Source of the DNA: Arthrobacter sp. EpRS71
Lineage (GTDB): Bacteria > Actinomycetota > Actinomycetes > Actinomycetales > Micrococcaceae
Reading direction: 5' to 3'
DNA: 64,000 nucleotides
Assembly (NCBI RefSeq): GCF_001512285.1
Contig: NZ_LNUV01000003.1
Coordinates: 842,059 to 906,058 of the forward strand
Part shown: in pieces, positions 26,220-34,180 of the stretch
Numbering within the stretch: the stretch's first letter is position 1
Layout: each line of letters starts with the position of its first letter
Made by a program: the position numbers and the translations under genes
Notes under the pieces: generated by a model
What the model saw: only the letters and a program-made list of their open reading frames with translations
Databases searched by the model: none
What the model was told of the DNA's origin: nothing

Positions 26220-26906
26220 ATGGCATTGAGTATCCCCGAGCTGGCGAAGCGCCTCAACGTCAACGAGAGCCGAGCGCGGCAGCTCGTCCAATCCGGACGT
26301 ATACGCGGCCAACGAGTCGGTGGACGCTGGATCGTTGAGGAAGCCAACGCCGTCCAGTACCGGCCTGGAAAGCCAGCCGGCCGGCCGTTGTCCGAACGAA
26401 GCGCCTGGCAACTCATGTCCTGCTTCTGGGAAAACAGCCCGCAGCACTCCCTCCTTGAGTACCTGGAACCCTCCCCAGTCGAGAAACATCGCCTGAAAGA
26501 GCGCATCAGCCGGCTGCAGGGCTCCCCCGACCCACTCAACCTTCTCGCGGCATGGCTGGCCAATCGCGCAGAAAGATTCGAGTTCTCTTCCAGCCAGGAC
26601 GACATCGCCGAGCTTCGGGAGGACAAACGAATCCACCTCTCCGGAGTCTCTCACCCGCGCTCTGGGCTGCTTGCCAACTCAGAGGTTGAAGCCTACGTGC
26701 GACGCAGCGACCTCAAGGACATCGTCAAGGACTGGTTCCTGGTTGAGCCATCCCCCGGCAAAAGAGCGAATGTGATCCTCCGCGCCGCCGAGCAAGTCCC
26801 CGACGAACTTCCCCCACTAGTGGTGGCGGCAGACTTGGCCGAACGGCCCGGCGTCCGTGAACAACAAGCCGCGCGTGAAATCCTCAGGAGCATCCACGCC
26901 CATTGA
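26220..26906 (+). CDS. AbiEi-like antitoxin/regulator with excisionase-type HTH
   Basis: A 228-residue protein. Residues 1-45 are an excisionase/MerR-like HTH (LSIPELAKRLNVNESRARQL, GRIRGQRVGGRWIVEE), followed by GRPLSERSAWQLM. Residues about 145-225 (AYVRRSDLKDIVKDWFLVEP, ANVILRA, PLVVAADLAERPGVREQQAA) resemble the C-terminal antitoxin domain of AbiEi. It lies directly before a nucleotidyltransferase gene, the normal order of type IV AbiE toxin-antitoxin pairs. The role as antitoxin and autorepressor is inferred from domain pattern and gene order. Confidence 0.65.
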   Translation: MALSIPELAKRLNVNESRARQLVQSGRIRGQRVGGRWIVEEANAVQYRPGKPAGRPLSERSAWQLMSCFWENSPQHSLLEYLEPSPVEKHRLKERISRLQGSPDPLNLLAAWLANRAERFEFSSSQDDIAELREDKRIHLSGVSHPRSGLLANSEVEAYVRRSDLKDIVKDWFLVEPSPGKRANVILRAAEQVPDELPPLVVAADLAERPGVREQQAAREILRSIHAH

Positions 26907-27617
26907 ACTTCCCGCAATGCTCGCCGAACAGCAGGAAGCGTGGCAGGCTGTCTTCGAAATCCATAGTGTGATGCCGCAAGGTTGGGTCTTGGTCGGCGGC
27001 CAAGCGGTTTTCCTGCACGCTGTCGAACGAGGTGCCCCGTACGCGCGTCCCACCAAGGACGCCGATATGGCGTTGGACATCCGGGCATACCCCACGATGC
27101 TCCACGATTTCACTGAGCTCCTCGTGCGGCGCCGCTTCAAGTCCGCTGGAGAATCCCCGGAGGGCTACCAGCATCGATGGGAGCGCGGCCAAGCTTTAGT
27201 GGACGTCCTCATTCCCCGACATCTGGGGAACGCGCCGAGAAGCGACGCGGGTTTACCGGCGGGACCACGATTGCTGCACCAGCCAGCCAGCAAGCGCTCG
27301 ATCGCTCCGAAACCGTCGAAGTTCAAGCCGGAACAGCGTCCGGCAGTGTCAACCGGCCCACGATCCTCGGCAGCCTCATCGGCAAAGCGGGAGCGCTTAC
27401 CATCATCAACGACCCCCTGCGGCAGCGACACATCGATGACTTCCTTACTTTGGCCTCTGTTGTGCGAGCCTCTGACCTTCGTGGCGTCACCTACAAGCCC
27501 GCCGAACGGGACCATCTGGCAAACATGCTTGGTCGCCTTGCCAATGAACCGGAGCTCATGGAACAAGTGCCGGAAGGGGCCGAGGGCGTGGAACGTCTGC
27601 GAATTTCGCTGAACTAG
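26857..27617 (+). pseudogene. AbiEii-like nucleotidyltransferase toxin, frameshifted
   Basis: The first frame (from GTG 26857; GTG 26875 and ATG 26917 are alternatives) encodes a nucleotidyltransferase fold: WVLVGGQAVFLHAVERG followed by TKDADMALDIRAYP, the GG and DxD parts of the active site. After ALVDVLIPRHLG the frame loses sense, and the protein continues one frame back as GERAEKRRGFTGGTTIAAP down to the stop at 27617. Adding one G to the run at 27225-27228 would restore a protein of about 253 residues. Overlap with the antitoxin gene fits an AbiE-type pair. It is either a dead toxin or a sequencing error. Confidence 0.7.
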
Positions 27618-27621
27618 CGGC

Positions 27622-27657
27622 CTAGCTCGTGGCGCCCGACGCCACCACGCCCACGCC
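27622..27657. repeat. Right direct repeat bounding the AbiE-like cassette (intact lysE 3' end)
   Basis: The 3' end of the intact lysE gene, including its stop codon; it matches 26098-26133 in 35 of 36 positions. The toxin gene stops four bases before it. Confidence 0.8.
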
Positions 27658-28287
27658 CAACCCGGCGATCACACCGCTGCTGACACGCTCGACGGCGGTG
27701 CTCACCTTGGGGCGCTTAAGCCACCGCATCGCTTTGAACGCGACGACCGCGATCATCGAAAGATACGCAAAGGCAATGACAGCCACGACCACGCCCAGAA
27801 TCAAGGACGTGCCCATGGTGTCCCCACCGTGCGGGATGAACTGCGGAACCACGGCCAGGTAAAAGAGTCCCACCTTAGGGTTGAGCAGCGTTGACAGCGC
27901 ACCCGCACCCAAAGCAGACAGCCGGCTGTACGGGAGGGGCGCTTCCGCGGCGGAACCGTCCGCGCCTGCTTTGGCCGCCTTCCGGGACTTGATGAACGAG
28001 GAAACTCCCAAGTACAGCAGGTACAGGCCTCCGGCGATCTTGACCCATCGGAACAGCTCCGCGGACTGCTCCAGGATCGCGGCCAAACCAACTCCCACCA
28101 GCGCCGCCCACATAATCGCGCCCGCCGCGGAACCTGCCGCGGCAGCGATTCCGGCGCTCGGCCGATTAAGGGCGATGCGCAAAACGAGGAAGGTGTCCGG
28201 GCCGGGCGTAACGGACAGGACCAAGCAGAGGCCGGCAAAGGCAGCGAGGGAAGCAAGAGTCACAAGGTCGATTATCAGGCAGGACAC
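27622..28287 (-). CDS. LysE/RhtB family amino-acid exporter
   Basis: About 221 residues with six hydrophobic segments. The LysE signature lies near the N terminus (LVLSVTPGPDTFLVLRIAL), with GGLYLLYLGVSSFIKSRKAA in the middle and LLNPKVGLFYLAVVPQFIP later. The family exports amino acids or related metabolites. The start is uncertain: the frame runs on upstream and GTG 28287 gives the usual length, but no ribosome site is clear. The last codons are duplicated beyond the AbiE-like cassette. Confidence 0.82.
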   Translation of the reverse strand: MSCLIIDLVTLASLAAFAGLCLVLSVTPGPDTFLVLRIALNRPSAGIAAAAGSAAGAIMWAALVGVGLAAILEQSAELFRWVKIAGGLYLLYLGVSSFIKSRKAAKAGADGSAAEAPLPYSRLSALGAGALSTLLNPKVGLFYLAVVPQFIPHGGDTMGTSLILGVVVAVIAFAYLSMIAVVAFKAMRWLKRPKVSTAVERVSSGVIAGLGVGVVASGATS

Positions 28288-28425
28288 CCGGAACGGAAAG
28301 CGTTCGCTTCCCGTCAAGGGCTGTTCGTGCAATGACAAGGCCGTCAGGGGTGACGCCGACCACACTGGAAACATCGCCGCGTGCCTCACTGGCCGCCAAG
28401 AATTTACTACCCGAGCGGAGTACCA

Positions 28426-29838
28426 ATGGAGACTTACGACGCCCTGCTGGCCTCGATCACCCCAGCCGACGGCCAGAACAGCCGCACCATCCTCGACCCC
28501 GCCACCGGCGAGGCCGTCGGTCAAGCCCCTGTTCACACCGTCGAAGACCTCGAATCCGCCATCGCAGCCGCCACTGCCGCCCAAGTTGCGTGGGCTGCCT
28601 TGGGTCACGACGCCCGGTCAGCCGCACTCATGAAGGCCGCCGACGCCGTCGAACGTTCCGCCGAGGAACTGGCCCATCTGCTCTCCCGCGAGCAAGGCAA
28701 ACCGCTGAACGGTCCCAATGCCCGCTTCGAAGTAGGCGCCTGCGCCGCCTGGCTCCGCGCCACGGCCGCAACGCCGCTTGATCCGGAAACCGTGGTGGAC
28801 GACGGCGAAACCCGCGCCGAACTGCACTACCGGCCCATCGGTGTGGTGGGCGCTATTGGTCCGTGGAACTGGCCCATGATGATCACCGTCTGGCAGATCG
28901 CCCCGGCACTGCGCATGGGCAACGCCGTGGTGGTCAAGCCCTCCGAATACACCCCCCTGTCTGCGCTGGCACTGGCATCGATCATCAACCAGGAACTGCC
29001 TGAAGGCCTGTTGTCCGTCGTTTCCGGCGGGCGCGACGTCGGCGAAGCGCTGGCCTCACACGACGCCATTGGCAAGGTCATGTTCACCGGCTCCACCGCC
29101 ACGGGCAAGGCGATCATTCGCTCCTCGGCCGACACCGTCAAGCGGCTCACCCTTGAACTCGGTGGCAACGACGCCGGCATCGTCCTGCCCGATTCCGACC
29201 CCAAGGCCATTGCCGAGGGCTTGTTCTGGGGCGCATTCATCAACACCGGCCAGACCTGCGCCGCCCTCAAGCGCCTGTACGTGCACGAGTCCCAGTACGA
29301 GGCCGTTTGTTCCGAGCTCGCCGCGGTGGCCGCTGCCATGCCCATGGGCAACGGGCTGGACGAGAACAACGTGCTTGGCCCGCTGCAGAACCGCCAGCAG
29401 TACGACATCGTGGCCCGGCTGGTTGAAGCCGCCCGCGACTCCGGCGCACGCATCCTGATCGGCGGCGATCCCGACGCCGAGCAGCCCGGCAACTTCTACC
29501 CCACCACCCTGGTGGCCGACATCGACAACGACAACCCGTTGGTCGCCGAGGAACAGTTCGGACCCGCCCTGCCGATCATTAAATACAGCACCGTTGACGA
29601 GGCAGTGGCCAAGGCAAACGCGCTCGACGTCGGACTGGGCGCCTCAGTCTGGTCCTCCGACCTAGGTGCCGCGCGCGAGGTCGCCTCCCGCATCCAGGCC
29701 GGAACAGTGTGGATCAACAAGCACGGAGCAGTGGACCCACGCATCCCGTTCGGCGGCGCCAAACAGTCCGGCTACGGCCTCGAGTTCGGCGCCGAAGGCC
29801 TCAAAGCCTTGGGTGTCCCGCAGATTATCAACGGCTAA
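28426..29838 (+). CDS. NAD(P)-dependent aldehyde dehydrogenase
   Basis: A 470-residue aldehyde dehydrogenase. The cofactor site is VVKPSEYTPLSAL, the general base Glu is in LTLELGGNDAG, the catalytic Cys in INTGQTCAALKRL, and FGGAKQSGYGLEFG is near the end. It has the usual family length. ATG 28426 is preceded by GAGCGGAG. The ALDH subgroup often acts on succinic semialdehyde or aromatic aldehydes; the substrate is not determined. It is divergent from lysE and followed by palindromic repeat copy 2. Confidence 0.9.
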   Translation: METYDALLASITPADGQNSRTILDPATGEAVGQAPVHTVEDLESAIAAATAAQVAWAALGHDARSAALMKAADAVERSAEELAHLLSREQGKPLNGPNARFEVGACAAWLRATAATPLDPETVVDDGETRAELHYRPIGVVGAIGPWNWPMMITVWQIAPALRMGNAVVVKPSEYTPLSALALASIINQELPEGLLSVVSGGRDVGEALASHDAIGKVMFTGSTATGKAIIRSSADTVKRLTLELGGNDAGIVLPDSDPKAIAEGLFWGAFINTGQTCAALKRLYVHESQYEAVCSELAAVAAAMPMGNGLDENNVLGPLQNRQQYDIVARLVEAARDSGARILIGGDPDAEQPGNFYPTTLVADIDNDNPLVAEEQFGPALPIIKYSTVDEAVAKANALDVGLGASVWSSDLGAAREVASRIQAGTVWINKHGAVDPRIPFGGAKQSGYGLEFGAEGLKALGVPQIING

Positions 29839-29870
29839 CACTTACTCCCCCTCCCGCTCCTCCCGCTTCT

Positions 29871-29936
29871 CCCAACTGAGTCGCAGTTCAGGTCGTTTTG
29901 AGCTCTCATAACGACCTGAACTGCGACCTACTTGGG
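29871..29936. repeat. 66-bp palindromic repeat, copy 2
   Basis: The same length and layout as the copies at 20275 and 51116, with AGCTCT in place of the central AGCGCT. It lies 33 bases after the aldehyde dehydrogenase stop and about 95 bases before prephenate dehydratase, the only copy not between convergent genes. Confidence 0.9.
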
Positions 29937-30029
29937 CTTGCGGGTGTCTCGGGGACGTATGGCGAGGGTGCCTGCTTGTCCAGTCAAAGGATGGACGCGG
30001 TTGGGTTGCCGGGGGCTTCGCGTGTAAGC

Positions 30030-30896
30030 ATGAGCAGCATGTCCCAGAAGATTGCGTACCAAGGTGAGCCGGGAGCTAATTCGGATCTCGCGTGTAAGGA
30101 AATGTTCCCCGAGCTCGAAAGCGTTCCGTGCGCGAGCTTTGAGGACGCGTTTGAGCTGGTATCAACCGGCGAAGTGGATCTGGCCATGATCCCGATCGAG
30201 AACTCCATCGCCGGACGCGTCGCCGACATCCACGTCCTGCTTCCCCAGTCGAAGCTGCAGATCGTGGGCGAGTACTTCCTGCCTATCCGCTTTGACCTGC
30301 TTGGCATTCCGGGAAGCACCATTGAGGGTGCCACCGAGGTCCACAGCCACATCCATGCGCTGGGGCAATGCCGCCGGATCATCCGCGAAGCCGGCCTTAA
30401 GCCCGTTATCGCTGGCGACACCGCCGGATCAGCCCGCGAAGTCCGGGATTGGAACGACCCCCGCAAGCTATCACTCGCTCCGCCGCTTGCCGCCCAACTG
30501 TACGGATTGGATGTCCTGGCTTCCGGCGTCGAAGATGACCCCACCAACACCACGCGCTTTGTTGTCCTGGCCCGTGAACGTGAGCTTCCCACGAAGGAAG
30601 AACTTCCGGGGCCGGCGATCACCAGCTTCGTCTTCCGCGTCCGCAACGTCCCGTCCGCCCTCTACAAGGCCCTCGGGGGTTTTGCGACCAACGGACTCAA
30701 CATGACCAGGTTGGAGAGCTACATGGTGGGCGACGAGTTTGCCGCCACGATGTTCCTCTCTGACGTCGAAGGCCACCCTGAGGACGCACGTCTCCGCCGG
30801 GCACTGGAGGAACTCGAGTTCTTCACCACCGAAGTACGGGTCCTCGGTGTTTACGCCGCAGATGGGTATCGCGAGCGGAACACCGTCAGCGCCTGA
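30030..30896 (+). CDS. pheA: Prephenate dehydratase
   Basis: A 288-residue protein. The catalytic prephenate dehydratase domain covers about residues 5-185 (IAYQGEPGANSDLACKEMFP, MIPIENSIAGRVADIHVLLP, and the TRF motif in NTTRFVVLARE). An ACT regulatory domain covers about 195-280 (ALYKALGGFATNGLNMTRLESYM, the GALV/ESRP-type region). It makes phenylpyruvate from prephenate in phenylalanine synthesis and is probably feedback-inhibited by phenylalanine. There is no chorismate mutase domain. Start 30030 is chosen; ATG 30039 is possible. No strong ribosome site is present. Confidence 0.93.
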   Translation: MSSMSQKIAYQGEPGANSDLACKEMFPELESVPCASFEDAFELVSTGEVDLAMIPIENSIAGRVADIHVLLPQSKLQIVGEYFLPIRFDLLGIPGSTIEGATEVHSHIHALGQCRRIIREAGLKPVIAGDTAGSAREVRDWNDPRKLSLAPPLAAQLYGLDVLASGVEDDPTNTTRFVVLARERELPTKEELPGPAITSFVFRVRNVPSALYKALGGFATNGLNMTRLESYMVGDEFAATMFLSDVEGHPEDARLRRALEELEFFTTEVRVLGVYAADGYRERNTVSA

Positions 30897-30932
30897 CGCT
30901 TCGGTGTCCCGCCACCTTGTGGCGCGCCCCTG

Positions 30933-30968
30933 AGTACAGAATTGCGTGAATACATCCAAATCTGTACT
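30933..30968 (+). promoter_or_regulatory. Candidate CmtR operator and promoter
   Basis: The inverted repeat AGTACAGA (30933-30940) and TCTGTACT (30961-30968) is perfect over 8 bp with a 20-base spacer. TTGCGT and TACTTT, 17 bases apart, overlap it, and the cmtR start codon follows only six bases after TACTTT, which suggests a leaderless transcript. Autorepression by CmtR is inferred. Confidence 0.55.
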
Positions 30969-30976
30969 TTGGGCCT

Positions 30977-31303
30977 ATGGAGACACTCACGCACGCGCCA
31001 GTGCTGGCCCGCTTTGGCTACGCCGTCTCAGACCCCACCCGGGCCCAAGTGCTGCTTGCCCTCGCGGAGTCGCCGTCGTATCCGTCCGACCTGGCGGACT
31101 CGGTGGGCGTATCCCGCCAAAGCATGTCCAATCATCTGACCTGCCTGCGAGGCTGTGGTCTGGTGGTTGCCGTACCTGACGGTCGGCGGACGCGCTACGA
31201 ATTGGCTGACGCCCGTTTGGGGCACGCGATCAAAGACTTGCTGGGCGTGGTGTTGGCGGTGGATCCTGCCTGCTGCGCGCCGGACGGGACCTGTCTGGCA
31301 TGA
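30977..31303 (+). CDS. cmtR: ArsR/SmtB family Cd/Pb sensor, CmtR-like
   Basis: A 108-residue winged-helix metal sensor. Cys56 and Cys60 in LTCLRGCGLV on the recognition helix, and C-terminal Cys99, Cys100 and Cys106, match the Cys57/Cys61/Cys102 site of mycobacterial CmtR, which binds Cd(II) and Pb(II). The HTH is SDLADSVGVSRQSMSNHL. The stop overlaps the start of the CDF transporter gene (ATGA), so sensor and exporter are translated together. A palindrome overlaps its promoter. Confidence 0.9.
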   Translation: METLTHAPVLARFGYAVSDPTRAQVLLALAESPSYPSDLADSVGVSRQSMSNHLTCLRGCGLVVAVPDGRRTRYELADARLGHAIKDLLGVVLAVDPACCAPDGTCLA

Positions 31304-32043
31304 GCGCCCCTTTGCTCCTCCTCACAGCGGATCGCCGTGTTGTCCTCATGCGCCGAATCCGGTTATTTGCCGCCGCGACCATTACTTACAACGTCCTGGA
31401 AGCCGTCGCAGCACTCTGGGCTGGTGGCATTGCCGATTCTTCTGCCCTGATTGGTTTTGGGCTGGACTCCGTTGTGGAGGTAGCGTCAGCTGCTGCCCTG
31501 TCCTGGCAGTTCTCCGCCAAGGATCCCGAACAACGTGAACACCTGACGCTGCGCATCATCGCCTTCTCGTTCTTCGCTCTTGCGGCGTTTGTTGCTGTGG
31601 ACGCCATCCGGTCCCTCACAGGCGGGGGCGAGGCCCAGCATTCCACTCCAGGTATTGTGATCGCGGCCTTGAGCCTTGCGATCATGCCGGCCCTTTCCTA
31701 CTACCAGCGCCGGGCCGGGCGGGAACTAGGCTCCAGAACCGCAGTGGCGGATTCCAAGCAGACGTTGCTCTGCACGTACCTCTCCGGCGTGTTGCTGATC
31801 GGCCTGGTGCTGAACAGCACCCTGGGTTGGTGGTGGGCAGACGCCGGCGCAGCCCTGGTGATAGCAGCCATCGCCGTCCGTGAAGGCGTGAACGCCTGGC
31901 GCGGCGACGTTTGCTGCAACGTGCCCGGTGCGGACACGACATCCCATGACTCAGAGGCCGACGACTGCTGCCAGTCGATTGATCCCCCAGCCCGTCATTT
32001 CACAGCAGCCGCCCACAGCGACGAGGAAAGTAACCAGCCCTGA
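31300..32043 (+). CDS. Cation diffusion facilitator family metal exporter
   Basis: A 247-residue membrane protein with six predicted helices. Conserved acidic sites lie in helix 2 (GFGLDSVVEVASA) and helix 5 (TAVADSKQTLLCTY). In place of the usual cytoplasmic CDF domain there is a short tail with Cys and His residues (DVCCNVPGAD, DDCCQSIDPPARH). It is coupled to cmtR by a four-base overlap and to the DsbA-like gene by one base, so it probably exports Cd, Pb or Zn. Confidence 0.87.
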   Translation: MSAPLLLLTADRRVVLMRRIRLFAAATITYNVLEAVAALWAGGIADSSALIGFGLDSVVEVASAAALSWQFSAKDPEQREHLTLRIIAFSFFALAAFVAVDAIRSLTGGGEAQHSTPGIVIAALSLAIMPALSYYQRRAGRELGSRTAVADSKQTLLCTYLSGVLLIGLVLNSTLGWWWADAGAALVIAAIAVREGVNAWRGDVCCNVPGADTTSHDSEADDCCQSIDPPARHFTAAAHSDEESNQP

Positions 32044-32726
32044 TGACACAAGCACCACCAAAACCCCAGCCCGTGGACACCGCCAAGAAGGTACGCACCA
32101 TCCTGTGGATCCTGATCGCGGCTGTTGTTGCAACGGGGGTCATCTGGTTCGCCATTTTCATGGCCACTAAGCCAGCCCCCGCTGTGCCGACGGGCGGGGC
32201 ACAGCTGGTCCGAGAAGACAGCCACAGGATCACCAAGCCTGCCACTGAGAAGGCGCAACTGGTGGAGTTCCTGGACTTCGAATGCGAGTCCTGCCGCGCC
32301 GCCTACCCGTTGGTCGAGGAACTAAAAAAGGAATACGGCGACCGGATCACGTTCGTCCAGCGCTATTTCCCCCTCCCCGGACACCGAAACTCCGGAACTG
32401 CTGCATTGGCTGTTGAAGCGGCGGCACAGCAAGGCAAATACGAGGTGATGGTGGCCAAGTTGTTCGAAACCCAGCCGCAGTGGGGCGAAAAGTCGGACTC
32501 TCAGGCCGCTACGTTCCGCAGCTATGCACAGGACCTCGGCCTCGACATGGCGAAATACGACGCAAGCATCCTGGACGAAAAGACCCTAGCGCGGATCCGG
32601 AAAGATGCCAGTGACGGCAACGCCCTGGGCGTCACGGGCACCCCCACGTTTTTCCTCGACGGCCAAAAACTCACCCTGGACACAGAAGAACAGTTCCGCC
32701 AACTGCTGGACGAAGCCGCCAAATAG
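32043..32726 (+). CDS. Membrane-anchored DsbA-like thiol oxidoreductase
   Basis: A 227-residue protein with one N-terminal membrane helix (about residues 20-42) and an extracytoplasmic thioredoxin fold. The active site is ECESCRAAYP (CxxC) and the cis-proline loop TGTPTFFLDGQ. It is the third gene of the cmtR-CDF operon, joined by TGATG. A disulphide enzyme co-expressed with a metal exporter may protect or repair envelope thiols that bind the exported metal; this is inference from context. Confidence 0.85.
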   Translation: MTQAPPKPQPVDTAKKVRTILWILIAAVVATGVIWFAIFMATKPAPAVPTGGAQLVREDSHRITKPATEKAQLVEFLDFECESCRAAYPLVEELKKEYGDRITFVQRYFPLPGHRNSGTAALAVEAAAQQGKYEVMVAKLFETQPQWGEKSDSQAATFRSYAQDLGLDMAKYDASILDEKTLARIRKDASDGNALGVTGTPTFFLDGQKLTLDTEEQFRQLLDEAAK

Positions 32727-32756
32727 AAGCTCCCGCGACAGGTTTCGAGTGTTGGG

Positions 32757-34130
32757 CTATCTTTCGCCGGAACGGCCATGTGCCAATCCCGTGGGAATAC
32801 CGATCAGCACCGGTTCTGGAGTTGAGCAGCACCCGTCCGCTGCCTCCGGTGTCGGCGGGACCAATGCCGGTACGTCACAGCTGGTGCCGGCGTCGGATGA
32901 GCACACACCGGTTTCCGGAAGCTCCAAATGAACAATGTCCGCGGCCGCATGGTCCCCTGCGAGCGCCGCAGCCACGGACCGGACCTGCTCGTACCCCGTT
33001 GCCAGCAAGAAGGTGGGCGCACGGCCGTAGGACTTCATGCCCACAATGTAGAAATCCTTCTCCGGATGGGCCAGGACCTTGGCCCCATGGGGCGGGACAG
33101 TTCCGCAGGAGTGGAACTCCGGATCAATGAGCGGCGCCAGCTCCGCAGGGGCTTCGACGGCGGAGTCAAGATTAAGCCGGAGCTCCCTGAGCATGGTGAG
33201 ATCAGGACGGAAGCCCGTACAAGGCACGACGACGTCCGTCACCACTGTGCGGGCGTCGCCTGAGGTTACGGTGAGGCCTGGTTCGGAGTCTGTCAGCTTG
33301 CTGATACCGAAACCTGTGTGCAGCTCGATCCGGCCCGCGTCCACCAGCCGACGAAGCCTGGATCCGAGCTGTCCGCGTGCAGGCAGACCATCTGCATCTC
33401 CGCCGCCGTAGACCTTGTCCGGAGAAGCTCCCCGCACAGCCCACAGGATGCGCGTATCCGGCTCCTGTTTCGCCAGCTCCGAAAGACTGATCAATGTGTT
33501 GGCCGCAGAGTGCCCCGCTCCGACCACTAAGACGCGCCGCCCAGCGAAGGTAGCGCGGTCACGCCCGGCAACGTCCGGCAAGGGTGAGGAGATCCTGCGC
33601 GCTGCCTGTTCCTCTCCAATTGCCGGCAGACCGGACGTTCCCAGGGGATTTCGGGTGGACCACGTGCCGGAGGCGTCGATGACTGCTGACACCGTGTAAT
33701 CGCGTACTTCCCCGATGGATTGCTCAACGCGAACAGTAAAGGGAGTTGTATCCCTGTGGCGCACATGGGTCTTGTCCATGCCCTGACGGGTGACGGCCAG
33801 GACCCGGGCGTTCGTGTGGAGCCGGGAAGCCAGCTCCGATGTTGCTGCCAAGGGAGCCAGATAGTGATCGATGATTTCCCCGCCGTAAGGCAAAGCCGTC
33901 AGCCGAGGCGACTCCCAGCCTGTCGGCGTGAGCAATCGGACTGCTGCGGCGTCGAGGTTGAAGCGCCACGGAGAGAACAACCGGATGTGGCGCCACTGCT
34001 CCATGGCGGCACCTGCGGTGGGGCCGGCTTCGAAAATCACCGGCTCCAGTCCGCGTTCGAGCAGGTGGGCTGCTGCGGCTAATCCGATAGGGCCCGCGCC
34101 GATGATGGCCACGGGAAGGTTGTCATTCAT
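32757..34130 (-). CDS. arsO: FAD/NADPH-binding oxidoreductase of an ars operon (ArsO-like)
   Basis: A 457-residue flavoprotein. The FAD site is VAIIGAGPIGLAAAAHLLER and the second nucleotide site RRVLVVGAGHSAANTLISLS, the layout of flavin-containing monooxygenases. Residues EQWRHIRLFSPWRFN are typical of ArsO proteins. The C-terminal tail has five Cys in a short stretch (TGVCSSDAGTSCDVP, DGCCSTPEP), a likely As(III) site. It is the last gene of the acr3-arsC-trxB-arsO operon. Its biochemical role in arsenic resistance is not well defined. Confidence 0.8.
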   Translation of the reverse strand: MNDNLPVAIIGAGPIGLAAAAHLLERGLEPVIFEAGPTAGAAMEQWRHIRLFSPWRFNLDAAAVRLLTPTGWESPRLTALPYGGEIIDHYLAPLAATSELASRLHTNARVLAVTRQGMDKTHVRHRDTTPFTVRVEQSIGEVRDYTVSAVIDASGTWSTRNPLGTSGLPAIGEEQAARRISSPLPDVAGRDRATFAGRRVLVVGAGHSAANTLISLSELAKQEPDTRILWAVRGASPDKVYGGGDADGLPARGQLGSRLRRLVDAGRIELHTGFGISKLTDSEPGLTVTSGDARTVVTDVVVPCTGFRPDLTMLRELRLNLDSAVEAPAELAPLIDPEFHSCGTVPPHGAKVLAHPEKDFYIVGMKSYGRAPTFLLATGYEQVRSVAAALAGDHAAADIVHLELPETGVCSSDAGTSCDVPALVPPTPEAADGCCSTPEPVLIGIPTGLAHGRSGER

Positions 34131-34180
34131 GGTTTCTCGTTCCTCCGCTGGGAAAATTCCTGGAAGTCGGCGCGCTTAGC

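Noticed and set aside
27221..27232. Two separate genes in place of a frameshifted toxin
   Set aside because: The second part lacks a start with ribosome site near its beginning and continues the same fold without gap when one base is added.
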